64,000 bases of DNA from CAWFZT01 sp963820415 (GCA_963820415.1 CAWFZT010000009.1:124001-188000); one strand, 5' to 3'; counted from the first letter of the stretch, positions 9,273 through 18,924 are shown. Made by a program: numbers and translations. The notes: a model not told the origin generated them from the letters alone.

Positions 9273-11647
9273 ATGGAACCAGGCAGCCCTAATGTGCGAT
9301 TTTTTCCAACCTTGCAATTGGCTGCTGATGCACGCTTGTGCCAGCCCGACTATGCCAATGATATTATCTGGGAACTGGTTGCAGGCGGTGGAGAACCAGC
9401 CTCGCTGTCGTTGCAAAGCACACTTGGTCTGCGTGCTCGCTCGATGCGCCTTTTTCCAAGGTTCTCCTGTAATAATTCCAGTTTGATCGATCCATCTGCT
9501 TATGACGCTCAACCGCGCCTGCTCAAGTCTTATCCTAATTACATCTCTCTTCAATATAAACCCTTTGCATGCCTAGAAGTTATGGCCGAATATTGGGCGC
9601 CCGATTCGCTGACAGTTTGCGGCAGGATCACCATCACCAACCTGGGCAGCCAGGGGAAAAATTTAATACCGAATGGGTAAGCCAGCTCAGCCCGCTGGAA
9701 GAAGGGCGGGGTATGGCAGTCGTACAGTTCGGTATGAACAACGTACTGGAAGGTAAAACTGGTGACCTTTCACTGGTTTGTTTCCTATCCGGCGGCGCGC
9801 AGCCTGGAACGGGCCCTTTCCCTGGCCTGGTGGTCGAAGTCGAGACCGCGCCGGGAGAATCACACTGGTTCACCTGGGCTCTGGCTGCCAGGACTGACGC
9901 CGAAACCTCGTTCAAAGCCGCCCGGGTCGCCACCGCCCGCTCCTGGGACGCCGAAATTGCCCAGGTTGAACGGCTGAATGCCTCACAGTGGATGGAGATC
10001 ACTACCGGCGACCCTGAATGGAATGCGGCTTTTGCCTTATCACAAAAAATTGCCTGGACATTATTCTATCCGGGGAATGAAAGGCTGCCTTTTCATTCAT
10101 TTGTCCTAAACCGCCAACCCGACCAGGGTTTTTCACCATGCGGGGATGGCAGCGATTATGCTTACCATTGGAATGGCCAGAGCGCTTTGGACGCCTATTA
10201 TCTCAACAGCCTGATCCTGCCCGGGGGTACGTATCTTGCTGAAGGAATATTACGTAATTTTCTTTCGACCCAAGACGAAAAAGGGTTCGTCGATTGGAAA
10301 CCTGGACTGGCAGGACAGCGCAGCCGCCTCCTATCACAACCCGTACTGGCTACCCTGGTCTGCCAGATCGACCGATATAAGACCGACCATGCCTGGCTAA
10401 GTGAAATTTTTCCAGCGTTGCTGCGCTTCTATAAAGTTTGGTTCCAGCCGGAACATGATCGGGATGGTGATGGATTCCCGGAGTGGAATCATCCAGTCCA
10501 GTCAGGGGCAGAAGATGCGCCTATCTACGATCGTTGGAACCCGCGCTCTCAGGGCCTGGATATATCCACCCTGGAAAGCCCTTCGCTGGGCGCTTTTCTT
10601 TACCGGGAATGCCTGAGCCTGATTAAGATTGCCTTCCTGATTGGTGATGAGGACGCTCTCACCTGGTTGAACGAACGCCTGATCATCCTTCGGCAATCTG
10701 TGTCGGCCTGCTGGGATGGCCGGTCGAATACCTACCGGTATCGCGATTTCCAGACTCATTTCAGCCTGGTTTCCAGTCCAATTTTCGAATTCGATCAGGT
10801 GGGTGAATTTACGCTCAGGAAAATTTTCAGGAAACCGCAGCGTCTGTTACTGAGCCTCATCGCTCCAGCTGAAAAAACCCTGGTCACCGGTATGACCATT
10901 CACGGAAAATCCGCAAATGGTGAGCTGGTCGAAGAAACCATTCCAGACAGGTTAGCGTGGAACAATGGGCAGGCGCGCTACACCAGCCGCAATTTGTTCA
11001 ACGCAGTCACCCGGCTCGCCGTTAAAAGGTTGCCTGAAGGAGGAAAGGGGTCCATAGCCACCCCTGACTATACCTTGGAAGATATGACGCTGCTGCTCCC
11101 TCTTTGGGCCGGCCTGCCTGGAATCGAAAAGTCCAAAAAAATGATCGAAAATACACTGTTAAAACGGTATTTGCTACCCTTTGGTATCCCCCTTTGCCCT
11201 GGCCTTGCTACTGCATCTCAACCTGGCAACCAGGCTTACATCTCACTGCCCTGGAATCAACTGATTATCGAAGGGCTGGTGGATAGCGGTTACATTCGCG
11301 AGGCTGCTGATATTTTCACCCGATTAATGAATGGGATTCTTACTTCCTTCCGCCAATATGGGACTTTTCGAGAGTGTTACGACGCTCAAACCGGACAACC
11401 TTTTGGGGAAACCAATATCCTGCGCGGCCTTCCTCCACTGGGTCTTTTCCTACAAATTTTAGGGATAAAAAGCATTCAAGCTGACCAGTTGATTCTGCAG
11501 GGATTTAACCCATTTTCTTGGCCAGTTACGGTAAAATATCAAGGGATAACAATTACACGCCATCCAAAAGATACGGTGGTAACTTACCCGGGTGGCCAGG
11601 TGATTACCGTTAGTGGTCCCGGACCGCATAGAGTATCTTTCTCCTGA
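9273..11647 (+). CDS. Six-hairpin (alpha/alpha-barrel) glycosidase, frameshifted
   Basis: Starts MEPGSPNVRFF at 9273. The first frame runs to a stop at ~9680, but from GGGGAAAAA at 9653-9661 the neighbouring frame reads EKFNTEWVSQLSPLEEGRG and stays open to 11647. Adding one base to the homopolymer gives one ~790 aa protein. The second half has (alpha/alpha)6-type sequence (SDYAYHWNGQSALDAYYLNS, PEHDRDGDGFPEWNHP) as seen in GH63/trehalase/debranching-type enzymes, and a C-terminal beta-rich tail. No signal peptide is seen, so a cytoplasmic role in oligosaccharide breakdown is inferred. The substrate is unknown. The gene is followed after 28 bases by the c-di-AMP receptor pair. Confidence 0.8.
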
Positions 11648-11675
11648 TTAGGTTTTGAAAAGTGAAAGGAGACCG

Positions 11676-12026
11676 ATGAACGAACCAACTAGTACCCCAG
11701 AAGGAAAATTTTTATTCATCGCCGTGGTGCAATCCCAGGATTTGGAAATGGCCCAAAATGCATTATCGAAACTGGGCTTGACCGCCACACGCCTCCCGAG
11801 TATAGGAGGATTCCTGGGTAGACGGAATGCGACCCTGCTTATCAGCGTCGACCAGGCGCGCCAGCAAACCGCTATCAATTCCCTCCACGAAAGCTGCCGT
11901 CAACGCGTGGAATTCATCGCAGTCCCCCTCGAAAGCGCTCCCCTTCCCCTACCAGCGCCCACACCGATCACTGTGGGAGGAGCTACCATATTCTCAGTCG
12001 AAGTCGAACATTTTGAGGAGATGTGA
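11676..12026 (+). CDS. Cyclic-di-AMP receptor-like protein (DUF970), copy 1
   Basis: 116 aa from ATG 11676, preceded by AAAGGAG. The protein shows the PII-like fold pattern of the c-di-AMP receptor family (DarA/PstA, DUF970): FIAVVQSQDLEMAQNALSKL, then LPSIGGFLGRRNATLLISV and a final GGATIFSVEVEHF strand. Members bind c-di-AMP as trimers and act as cytosolic signalling proteins with unclear output. The B-loop/linker region is longer and Pro-rich (APLPLPAPTP) compared with copy 2. An in-frame TTG 21 bases upstream is possible but lacks a ribosome site. The next gene overlaps or nearly overlaps the stop. Confidence 0.85.
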   Translation: MNEPTSTPEGKFLFIAVVQSQDLEMAQNALSKLGLTATRLPSIGGFLGRRNATLLISVDQARQQTAINSLHESCRQRVEFIAVPLESAPLPLPAPTPITVGGATIFSVEVEHFEEM

Positions 12027-12028
12027 TC

Positions 12029-12295
12029 ATGAAACTGATCATTGCTATAATACGCGATTCAGATTGCGATAATGTATCCCGTGCGCTGACCTCGTCAAAT
12101 TTTCGGGTCACTTCGATTGCCTCGACCGGCGGGTTCCTACGGCGTGGACAAACTACCCTGCTCATCGGCCTGGACGACGAACACGTTGACAGCGCCCTGG
12201 ATATTATCCGCAGTAACTGTTCCACGCCACCTGAACCAAACACCAAACGCGCCACTATCTTTGTCGTCAAAGTGGATCGTTTCGTCCACTTTTAG
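12029..12295 (+). CDS. Cyclic-di-AMP receptor-like protein (DUF970), copy 2
   Basis: 88 aa paralogue of the preceding gene: MKLIIAIIRDSDCDNVSRAL, STGGFLRRGQTTLLIGLDDE and ATIFVVKVDRFVHF align end to end with copy 1. GAGGAG lies nine bases before ATG 12029. A GTG at 12023 overlapping the upstream stop is an alternative start. The two genes are very likely co-translated, and the pair could form mixed trimers (inference). The gene converges on AMMECR1 with 37 bp between them. Confidence 0.85.
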   Translation: MKLIIAIIRDSDCDNVSRALTSSNFRVTSIASTGGFLRRGQTTLLIGLDDEHVDSALDIIRSNCSTPPEPNTKRATIFVVKVDRFVHF

Positions 12296-12332
12296 ATGAA
12301 AGAAGCCTTCGGTAGATGAAAACCGCGGCTGG

Positions 12333-12914
12333 TTAGGTTTTTTCCTCTTTGAATTCTTCAACCTGGTAGGTGAAAACCTGCAGGATTTTGCGCCGCCACA
12401 GGTCGGAAGGCGCCCCCATCTTCTCGCATAGGTGGGATAGAAACGCCGCAGGATCTGGCAGCTTTTCCCACACCTGGGGCAGGAAGGTCGCCCGGCGAAT
12501 TCCATCGCGCAGAATTACCCCATCTTTATCCGGTTTCAAGCAGGTTAACAATTCTGCCGGTTGACGGTATTGAAGTGGCTGGGGAATGGTCAGGCGCGAT
12601 ATTTCTATGACAAGTTGAGCCACCTCGTCTGGCAAGACCGGAGTAAACCGATAGTCATCCATGGCTGCTGCAGCCGCATGCTCGCATACATCTTGCACCA
12701 ATGCTTGGTAGGGCTCCAAGGCGCCGATACACCCTCTTAATTCACCGTATTCCGTGAGGGTGACGAAGGAAGCCCCCTCCTGCTGCAGTTGGGCCGAATA
12801 TTCGCTGAGTACCAACTCCGGCAAAGGGTGATTGCTGGCAGCCAGTTCGATTGAATGTCGCGCCAGCTTGAGTAAAATACGTTTTTCATCATCTGTCAAA
12901 GGCTCAGAAATCAT
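12333..12914 (-). CDS. AMMECR1-domain protein (AmmeMemoRadiSam system protein A)
   Basis: 193 aa, the full AMMECR1 domain: YGELRGCIGALEPYQALVQD, the conserved Arg/Cys loop, then AAAAAMDDYRFTPV and the C-terminal DGVILRDGIRRATFLPQVW. This family often pairs with a Memo protein and a radical SAM enzyme, but neither is nearby here. Its molecular role is unknown. The ATG overlaps the stop of the flavin reductase gene (ATGA at 12911-12914), indicating translational coupling and perhaps a shared redox-linked role. Confidence 0.9.
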   Translation of the reverse strand: MISEPLTDDEKRILLKLARHSIELAASNHPLPELVLSEYSAQLQQEGASFVTLTEYGELRGCIGALEPYQALVQDVCEHAAAAAMDDYRFTPVLPDEVAQLVIEISRLTIPQPLQYRQPAELLTCLKPDKDGVILRDGIRRATFLPQVWEKLPDPAAFLSHLCEKMGAPSDLWRRKILQVFTYQVEEFKEEKT

Positions 12915-13396
12915 TGCAGCAACCTGTGGTATTCTCGATTAAAATAGACCAAAGGACGATCATCTTCAATCCTCTGTGCTGCCAGTACTTCGCCGATGAA
13001 GAGGGTCGATTCTGGCATTGGGTACGAAAAAATGACCCGGCAGTCCAGGTAGGCCAAACCTCCGGAAATGAAAGGAGTTCCCGTTTCCAGGGTGAATATA
13101 TCGATCCCCGCGAAACGGTTGCTTTCCTCACCTCCTCGGCCGGCGAAGCGATCGGCTATGGCTTGTTGGTCAACCGAAAGGACAGTGATTCCAAAAATAC
13201 CAGACGATACAACCATGTGGTAAGTTCGTGTGATGTTCATCATTGTAATTGTAATCAGGGCAGGATTCACGGAAATCGAAGTAAAAGAATTGACGGTCAT
13301 GCCATGCCGGGAATCTCCCAAAATACTGGAAACTACACATACTCCACTCGGCCAACGGCGCATGACATGGCGCAAGATTTCGTCTGGCACGGTCAT
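12911..13396 (-). CDS. Flavin reductase-like FMN-binding protein
   Basis: 161 aa. The N-terminus reads RRWPSGVCVVSSILGDSRHG followed by GMTVNSFTSISVNPALITI, the signature of the flavin reductase-like split-barrel family (HpaC/DIM6/NTAB), which binds FMN and reduces flavin with NAD(P)H. Later motifs are FGITVLSVDQQAIADRFAG and a short LDCRVIFSYPMPESTLFIGE stretch. It is the first gene of a two-gene unit with AMMECR1, with a 4-base overlap. Confidence 0.9.
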   Translation of the reverse strand: MTVPDEILRHVMRRWPSGVCVVSSILGDSRHGMTVNSFTSISVNPALITITMMNITRTYHMVVSSGIFGITVLSVDQQAIADRFAGRGGEESNRFAGIDIFTLETGTPFISGGLAYLDCRVIFSYPMPESTLFIGEVLAAQRIEDDRPLVYFNREYHRLLQ

Positions 13397-13552
13397 TTTA
13401 CTTCTCCAATGAATGGCTGTAATCTGCCTGGACTGATCAACTTAATATGTTTATACAATTCAACCGCCACCACGTCAAGAGGCATAGATAACAAAGATTC
13501 AACCTGAACTCTAAAACGCATCCACTTTATACGATAAATATTACTTGTAAAT

Positions 13553-13581
13553 TTAACGACATTTAAGGTACTATTTAGAAT
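13553..13581 (+). promoter_or_regulatory. Promoter of the amidase operon
   Basis: TTAACG at 13553-13558, a 17 bp spacer and TAGAAT at 13576-13581. The ATG at 13586 begins only four bases after the -10 box and has no ribosome site, so the mRNA is probably leaderless. Confidence 0.45.
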
Positions 13582-13585
13582 AACT

Positions 13586-14401
13586 ATGAGCGAAAACTTC
13601 TTCGATCCCCCCCAACCACCTGCTGCTCCCCGCCGAAAATCAGCCCCGGTCTTGAATATTTGGAATGCACTCCAAAATGTAATCATTGTAGCGGTGATCT
13701 CTGCCACATTGTTCACTATGTGGACACCCGCTAACCTCTTCTCAAACAAGTTGCTGGACCGCATGTTGATGGGTTTGCAAACCAATCCAACCCCGCAAAC
13801 CAATTATCCAACTGTCACTCCTTCGCTACGACCGCGCATCGGGATTGTCGCCGGGCATTCTGGGAACGATTCTGGAGCTGTCTGTTCAGACGGTCTGACC
13901 GAAGTCGAAGTAAACTTGAAAATTGCTGCCATGGTGCAACAAATTTTGATTAATGAAGGATTCAGCGTAGATCTACTTCAGGAAAAAGACCCGCGCCTGT
14001 TTGAATATACCGGACTGGTACTTGTATCGATCCATAACAATTCGTGCGAGTATATCAATGACCAGGCAACCGGATTTAAAGTGGCGGTCTCCAATGTCAA
14101 TCCCGTGGCGACGCGGGCCGACCGCCTTGAAGCCTGCATGATAGAACGTTACAGGGCCGCAACCGGGTTGACTTACAAGCCCAGTTCGATCACGCCGGAT
14201 ATGCTTGAATACCATGTGTTCAACGAAATCTATAATCAAACTCCGGCCGCCATCATCGAAACTGGTTTTTTAAACCTGGACCGGCAGATCTTGACCGAAC
14301 ATACCGATCTGGTAGCAAAAGGTGTTGCTGATGGCATTCTTTGCTTCGTCCGTAATGAAAGTGTGACCGGAAAGCAGCCCAAACCGACGAATGCACCATG
14401 A
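13586..14401 (+). CDS. N-acetylmuramoyl-L-alanine amidase (Amidase_3 type)
   Basis: 271 aa. One membrane anchor (VIIVAVISATLFTMWTPANLF) is followed by a short linker and a catalytic domain beginning RIGIVAGHSGNDSGAVCSDG (zinc His), then TEVEVNLKIAAMVQQIL (Glu ligand), LVLVSIHNNSCEY (second His) and the C-terminal IIETGFLNLDRQIL with the catalytic Glu. Enzymes of this family cut the bond between muramic acid and L-Ala in peptidoglycan outside the membrane. The stop overlaps the following TPR/L,D-transpeptidase gene by 11 bases, so the two are coupled. Confidence 0.9.
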   Translation: MSENFFDPPQPPAAPRRKSAPVLNIWNALQNVIIVAVISATLFTMWTPANLFSNKLLDRMLMGLQTNPTPQTNYPTVTPSLRPRIGIVAGHSGNDSGAVCSDGLTEVEVNLKIAAMVQQILINEGFSVDLLQEKDPRLFEYTGLVLVSIHNNSCEYINDQATGFKVAVSNVNPVATRADRLEACMIERYRAATGLTYKPSSITPDMLEYHVFNEIYNQTPAAIIETGFLNLDRQILTEHTDLVAKGVADGILCFVRNESVTGKQPKPTNAP

Positions 14402-15534
14402 ACCTGACCTTCAACCCGCCCAGGATCTGATCACCCAGGCCTACCAGGCCCTGAAAATTGGGGATAGACCAGAAGCCCGCCGCCTGGCGGACATGGCTTC
14501 GCGGCTTGCGCCTGATATAGAAGATGCCTGGTTAATCCTGGCAGCTTTAGGAACGCTGGACGAAAGCCTAAAATATCTCAGACGGGCGTTGGAAATCAAC
14601 CCCGATAGCAGCCGGGCGCGCAAAGGCATGCATTGGGCTATCCAACGCCAGCGTACCAGCACAAAACCCGCTCCTGGTACATCCCTTCCAGAAAAAGCAG
14701 GCGAAAAGACAAAACCTATGGATGTGACCGCTCTTCCAACACGAATCGTGGAAGAGAACGGGCCTGTCCGCCAAACCCAACCAATCAAGCCAGTTTCGAA
14801 GAAATTCTTCCCGGTATCCAGGGTAATTCCCTGGGTTCTCTCACTGGTTATCCTTTGCCTGGCCGTCATTATTATCACTGCCTTTGGTACCAGCCTCAAC
14901 GCTTCTGCCAGAAATTTTTCGGCGCAAAGGCCGGTCGGCGCTCTGTCTAAACCCTCTTTGACCGCGTCCGCGACAGCAACTGCCACTAATACCCCTACCG
15001 AAACCAGTACTTCCACCCCTACGCTGACCCCCACACGAACACCGACCCGCACGCCCAAACCCACGCGGACACCTACACGCACTCCTCGGCCTACCCATAC
15101 TCCCCAACCCACCGAAGTAATTTCCTCGAACACCTCACAAAACCACATTGCTTACAACCCTCCTTCGAACGTGAGTAAAGTAGGTCGCTGGGTCGATATT
15201 GATCTGACCCACCAGGCGGCTTATGCGTATGAAGGCAGTCGAGTCGTCCGCTCGTTCCTGGTCTCTACCGGTACCTGGCAGCATCCGACCGTGACCGGCC
15301 AGTTCCATATTTATGTGAAGTATCGTTACGCGAATATGAAAGGCCCTGGTTATAATCTGCCGAATGTTCCCTACGTGATGTATTTCTATGATGGTTATGG
15401 GCTGCACGGCACTTACTGGCACCACAACTTCGGACACCCGATGAAGTCACGGCTGCATAAATTTTTCCATTCCTGATGCAGCCTGGTTGTTTAATTTCGC
15501 GTCAGTCGGCACACTGGTCAACATACATTATTGA
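14391..15534 (+). CDS. TPR plus L,D-transpeptidase (YkuD), frameshifted before the catalytic Cys
   Basis: An N-terminal TPR-like region (residues 1-~85), a membrane segment (VLSLVILCLAVIIITAFGTS), a (T-P-x)n linker and a YkuD domain starting near residue 255. The domain reads HGTYWHHNFGHPM and then the frame is lost at 15441-15447, giving a short wrong tail that stops at 15476. The adjacent frame continues MSHGCINFSIPDAAWLF to ...GTLVNIHY and stops at 15532-15534. Deleting one A of ATGAAG restores the SHGC catalytic motif. The restored stop overlaps the next gene's ATG (TGATG), which supports the restored reading. Family role: forms 3-3 cross-links or attaches proteins to peptidoglycan. Confidence 0.88.
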
Positions 15535-16598
15535 TGGACACCCTCTTCAAATCCGATCTGGAGAAACTCTCGCGCCGGGATTTCATGAAATTAACCGGGA
15601 CAGCCCTGTTGGGATTATCCTGGCTGCCTTTTCGCCTGGGAACCTCTCCATTAGGAAATCCTGACCCAATTGAGGTGCCCACCCTCGGGCGCATCCTGGT
15701 CGACCGTGCTCTGGTTTATGCCACGCCCTCTCTTTCGGGCAAGATTTTAAAAGCTTTCCAACGAGACCTGGTCTTGCCGATCACCGCTGTTACTATTGGC
15801 GATCGTGAGCCATCTTACAACCGCCTTTGGTACAAAATGAACGACGAAGGTTTCGTGCACTCAGGTTCGGTGCAGCCGGTAAAAATTCAACACAATATCC
15901 CACTAAGCTTCATTCCTGCTACCGGGATTCTGGCTGAAGTGACCGTACCGTTTTCCGATACAATCTGGAACCTGCGCCTTATCTATTCACATGCCTACCG
16001 CCTGTACTACAGCACAGTGTATTGGATCACTTCGATCGTTACCGACGAAAAGGGAAAGAATTGGTACAGGGTGTTTGACGATAAGTGGGACCTGTTTTAT
16101 TACGCCGAACCCACTCACTTCCGGCCAATTTCAACTGACGAGATAAAACCCCTTTCACCCGGGGTGCCATTCACAGAAAAACGCATGGAAATTCATCTCA
16201 AAAATCAGTTCGTTATCGCTTATGAATACAACAACCCGGTGTTTATGACGCGTACAGCCACCGGGGCGCATTTCAGCGACGGAGATTTCACAACGCCAAC
16301 CGGCATGTACATGACTAACCGCAAACGTCCTTCTCGCCACATGGCAGCAGGTGACCCGGCGGCCCCCAACAGTTTCGATCTGCCCGGTATTCCCTGGGTT
16401 TCCTACCTGACTAAAAGCGGTATTTCTTTCCATGGCACTTACTGGCATAATGATTTTGGAAAGCCGCGCAGCCATGGCTGCGTTAACCTTTCCCCCGCAG
16501 CCGCCAAATGGGTTTACCGCTGGACTCAACCGGTTGTCCCCTTCGATCAGTTTTTTTTCGATGATGACACTGGTACTTCTGTCCAAATTATGCAATAA
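15534..16598 (+). CDS. L,D-transpeptidase (YkuD) with Tat-type signal
   Basis: 354 aa from ATG 15534; a TTG three bases earlier is also in frame. The N-terminus SRRDFMKLTGTALLGLSWL is a twin-arginine signal. The middle region (residues ~50-200) has SH3-like repeats that may bind wall. The YkuD domain ends in FHGTYWHNDFGKPRSHGCV, with the catalytic His and Cys intact. It is translationally coupled to the preceding paralogue, giving an amidase-Ldt-Ldt operon for remodelling peptidoglycan. Export through Tat suggests it folds before export (inference). Confidence 0.93.
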   Translation: MDTLFKSDLEKLSRRDFMKLTGTALLGLSWLPFRLGTSPLGNPDPIEVPTLGRILVDRALVYATPSLSGKILKAFQRDLVLPITAVTIGDREPSYNRLWYKMNDEGFVHSGSVQPVKIQHNIPLSFIPATGILAEVTVPFSDTIWNLRLIYSHAYRLYYSTVYWITSIVTDEKGKNWYRVFDDKWDLFYYAEPTHFRPISTDEIKPLSPGVPFTEKRMEIHLKNQFVIAYEYNNPVFMTRTATGAHFSDGDFTTPTGMYMTNRKRPSRHMAAGDPAAPNSFDLPGIPWVSYLTKSGISFHGTYWHNDFGKPRSHGCVNLSPAAAKWVYRWTQPVVPFDQFFFDDDTGTSVQIMQ

Positions 16599-16615
16599 TA
16601 TAGGTAAGAGGTCAG

Positions 16616-17044
16616 GTGGCTGCTAAAGCGCTTTTTCCTGGATTGGTTGTAGACGAAAATGACCGGCCTGTAGAAAGTACCTGCGTGGGCGATGAGGCTG
16701 TTTACGTGGTCAATGATGCCGGATTCCACCGCCACATTTCTTCGGAATACGTGGATCGCCAGGTACTGCAGTTGATGAAACAGCAAATTGAAGGCCACGA
16801 AGACCTGATCTCGGAAGAAACGGCCAAAATGCTGGGACAGGAAGACATTTTCACCAAGGCAATGCTGATACAGCAGTTAAAAAAAATCGACCAACAGTTC
16901 GACACCCTCCTGCAGACCGGTATTCCCCAAGAAGGATTGGCCTACCTGGGCATGATGGGTTTTCGCGTGGTGATCAACGTTCATGGCGAAGTGATCGAAT
17001 TTCACCAACCCGGCATCACTTCTGGCGAAGAGGGTGAAGAATAA
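16616..17044 (+). CDS. Conserved hypothetical protein
   Basis: 142 aa from GTG 16616, with AAGAGGT a few bases upstream. The sequence is acidic and mostly helical in the middle (YVDRQVLQLMKQQIEGHEDL) and ends in a Gly/Glu-rich tail. No signal peptide or membrane segment. I do not recognise the family. It lies 17 bases after the Tat-exported L,D-transpeptidase and just before the thioredoxin gene, so it may be the last gene of the envelope operon. Confidence 0.75.
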   Translation: MAAKALFPGLVVDENDRPVESTCVGDEAVYVVNDAGFHRHISSEYVDRQVLQLMKQQIEGHEDLISEETAKMLGQEDIFTKAMLIQQLKKIDQQFDTLLQTGIPQEGLAYLGMMGFRVVINVHGEVIEFHQPGITSGEEGEE

Positions 17045-17066
17045 TTAATGGCTTCTTATCAATAAT

Positions 17067-17098
17067 TTGACACAATTCTAATAACAATCGTGTAAAAT
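17067..17098 (+). promoter_or_regulatory. Putative promoter for the thioredoxin-TPR gene
   Basis: A perfect TTGACA at 17067-17072 and TAAAAT at 17093-17098, but with a 20 bp spacer, longer than ideal. ATG 17107 follows eight bases after the -10 box without a ribosome site. Confidence 0.35.
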
Positions 17099-17106
17099 AT
17101 AAAATT

Positions 17107-17941
17107 ATGTCTTCTGATTTCATTATTGACGTAAATGACGCAGATTTCGAGTACGAGGTAGTCGCGTACTCTCAAAACGTCCCTGTGGTAGTCGACTTCT
17201 GGGCAACCTGGTGTAAACCATGCAAAGTCATGGATCCAATTCTTGAACGTTTGGTGATTGAAGGTCAGGGTGCATTTCGGCTGGCTCGCGTGGATGTCGA
17301 TCAAAATCCCAACCTGGCAATGCGTTTCAGCGTGCGCAATATCCCCACAGTGAAAGCCTTCAGCAGTGGTGTGGTGGTCGGTGAGTTTGTCGGTTCACAG
17401 CCCGAAGCCCGCTTGCGCGAGTTCGTGGGAAAAATCACTCCCCCCAGCCCTCTTAGCCTGGCGCTTGAAAAAGCTGAGAGTCTACTCAGGGAACATAAAT
17501 GGTCTGAAGGCGAAAAAACTTTCCGCTCAATCCTGGAACAGGAGCCTGGCAATCCGGTCGCGTTGTTGGGTCTCTCGAAGATACTCTTGGGTCAGGGTAA
17601 AGCCAGCGAGGCTGCACAAATCTTACACAACTTTCCTGCCAGTCGGCAGTATAACGATGCTGAAGTTCTGATGCCTTTGGCAGATACTTTGTTGGCTTAT
17701 CAGAATAACAAGCTGGACGATGAAACTGACCTGGACGCTGCTTTTCGAAACAGCATCCGGCTGGCAAACAGGGGAAACTTCCCGGCTGCCCTGGATGGCC
17801 TGTTCGATATCTTGCGCTCAGAATAAAAAATTCCGGAATGGTAAAGCGCGCCTGGTGGCGCTTGCGTTATTCGAGATCATGGGCGTAGACGACCCTGATA
17901 TCCGCCAGTACCGCTCTGAGCTGGCTTCTATCCTCTTCTGA
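17107..17941 (+). CDS. Thioredoxin-TPR chaperone-like protein (CnoX/YbbN type), frameshifted near the end
   Basis: Residues 1-110 form a thioredoxin domain with an intact WCKPCK active site (VVVDFWATWCKPCKVMDPIL); residues 120-240 are TPR-like. The first frame stops at 17826 after DILRSE. In the next frame, from the A-run at 17824-17829, KKFRNGKARLVALALFEIMG continues to ELASILF and stops at 17941, matching the normal C-terminus of the YbbN/CnoX family. Removing one base restores ~277 aa. Family members are holdases that also form mixed disulfides; with both active-site Cys present, this one may be redox active. A stand-alone gene. Confidence 0.88.
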
Positions 17942-17946
17942 AATCA

Positions 17947-18924
17947 TTATTTCTCTAAAACCAGGTCTCCCCACGTAGTCGGGTCGGCCAGGCTGCTGCC
18001 GGGTACGTTGGCTACCACGCTTTGCTGGACGTCTTTATCCGGATCATCATCGTCGTTCACGCGTAGGACGAAGCCGAGGTGCATACCCGGCTCAGGGGTG
18101 ATCCCATACAGGCTCCAGGGGACTGCCGCTTCCACACGGTAAAGGTTCGTTCCACCCACTGCCCCAATTCTTACCTTGGAGCGCGGGCCGGCCACGTTCC
18201 TGGGGAACCATAGATAAGCCTCCGGATGGTTACCAGGATCGGGGCTGCCGGGCGAGATCCCCAACTGGAAATCATCACTGTTGAGTTGCCCTGATTCAAA
18301 ATCACCCTGTACATCTGTATCCAGCAGGATTTCGATGCTGTCGCCTTTGTAAATATTCGCCCCACTGTCGTTTTGAACATAAGTGTCATCGCCCACTTTT
18401 ACTGCCAGGTACAGATATCTATAATCCCAACCGATACGGAAAGACGCGCCTAAATCATTCTTACCACTCCATTGGCCGGCCCCAAAAACCAGGTTAGTCG
18501 CCGGGTAGGCTTTGGTCGTCCATTCGTCCCATACTCCGTCCAGCACAGGAGGCTGGTTGAGAAAAGACGCCCCCAAGCTGGTACCTTTCCTTGCATTGGG
18601 CTCAGGAGTTTCGGTTGGCGGCGCACTGGTTTTGGTTGGCTTGGATGTTTTAGTATCTGAAGGAATTTGTGTTGGGGGTACAGATGTGGTGGTAGGTTGC
18701 AGTGTGAAGGTAGGCGATGGTATGGTAGAAGGCGGCAAAGTGGCAGAGGTGATCTGTAAAGCTATGGCTGTAGAAGTATAAAATACCTTAAACACAGCCG
18801 TAAGAGTTTCATCGATCGGTGAAGGACCAGGTTGGGTAGGTTGAACCTGGAAAGGGGCACTGCAAGCGAAGGTCACCCCTAAGAATACACTGAGACCTAA
18901 CAGGAATATCTATTTATTTTTCAT
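17947..18924 (-). CDS. CBM9-like secreted lipoprotein with in-frame stop in its signal peptide
   Basis: The main open frame starts at GTG 18876 (309 aa). A Thr/Pro-rich linker (residues ~15-95) is followed by a DOMON/CBM9-like beta-sandwich beginning PPVLDGVWDEWTTKAYPA, with FRIGWDYRYLYLAVKVGDD. Upstream in the same frame, ATG 18924 reads MKNK, then TAG (18912-18910), then IFLLGLSVFLGVTFAC, a complete lipoprotein signal ending in Cys. So either a nonsense change or a base error separates the natural start from the rest. Without the signal the domain would stay in the cytosol. Ligand unknown; carbohydrate is the family expectation. Confidence 0.8.

Noticed and set aside
9653..9661. Programmed ribosomal frameshift in the glycosidase gene
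   Set aside because: The codon phase does not match a standard slippery heptamer, and many other genes in the window show similar single-base breaks.
14841..15148. Antisense Gly/Val-rich frames opposite (P-T-x)n linkers
   Set aside because: They are mirror reads of Thr/Pro repeats in the sense gene and have no ribosome site or conserved sequence. The same applies near 18,500, 28,320, 40,800, 61,000 and 63,300.
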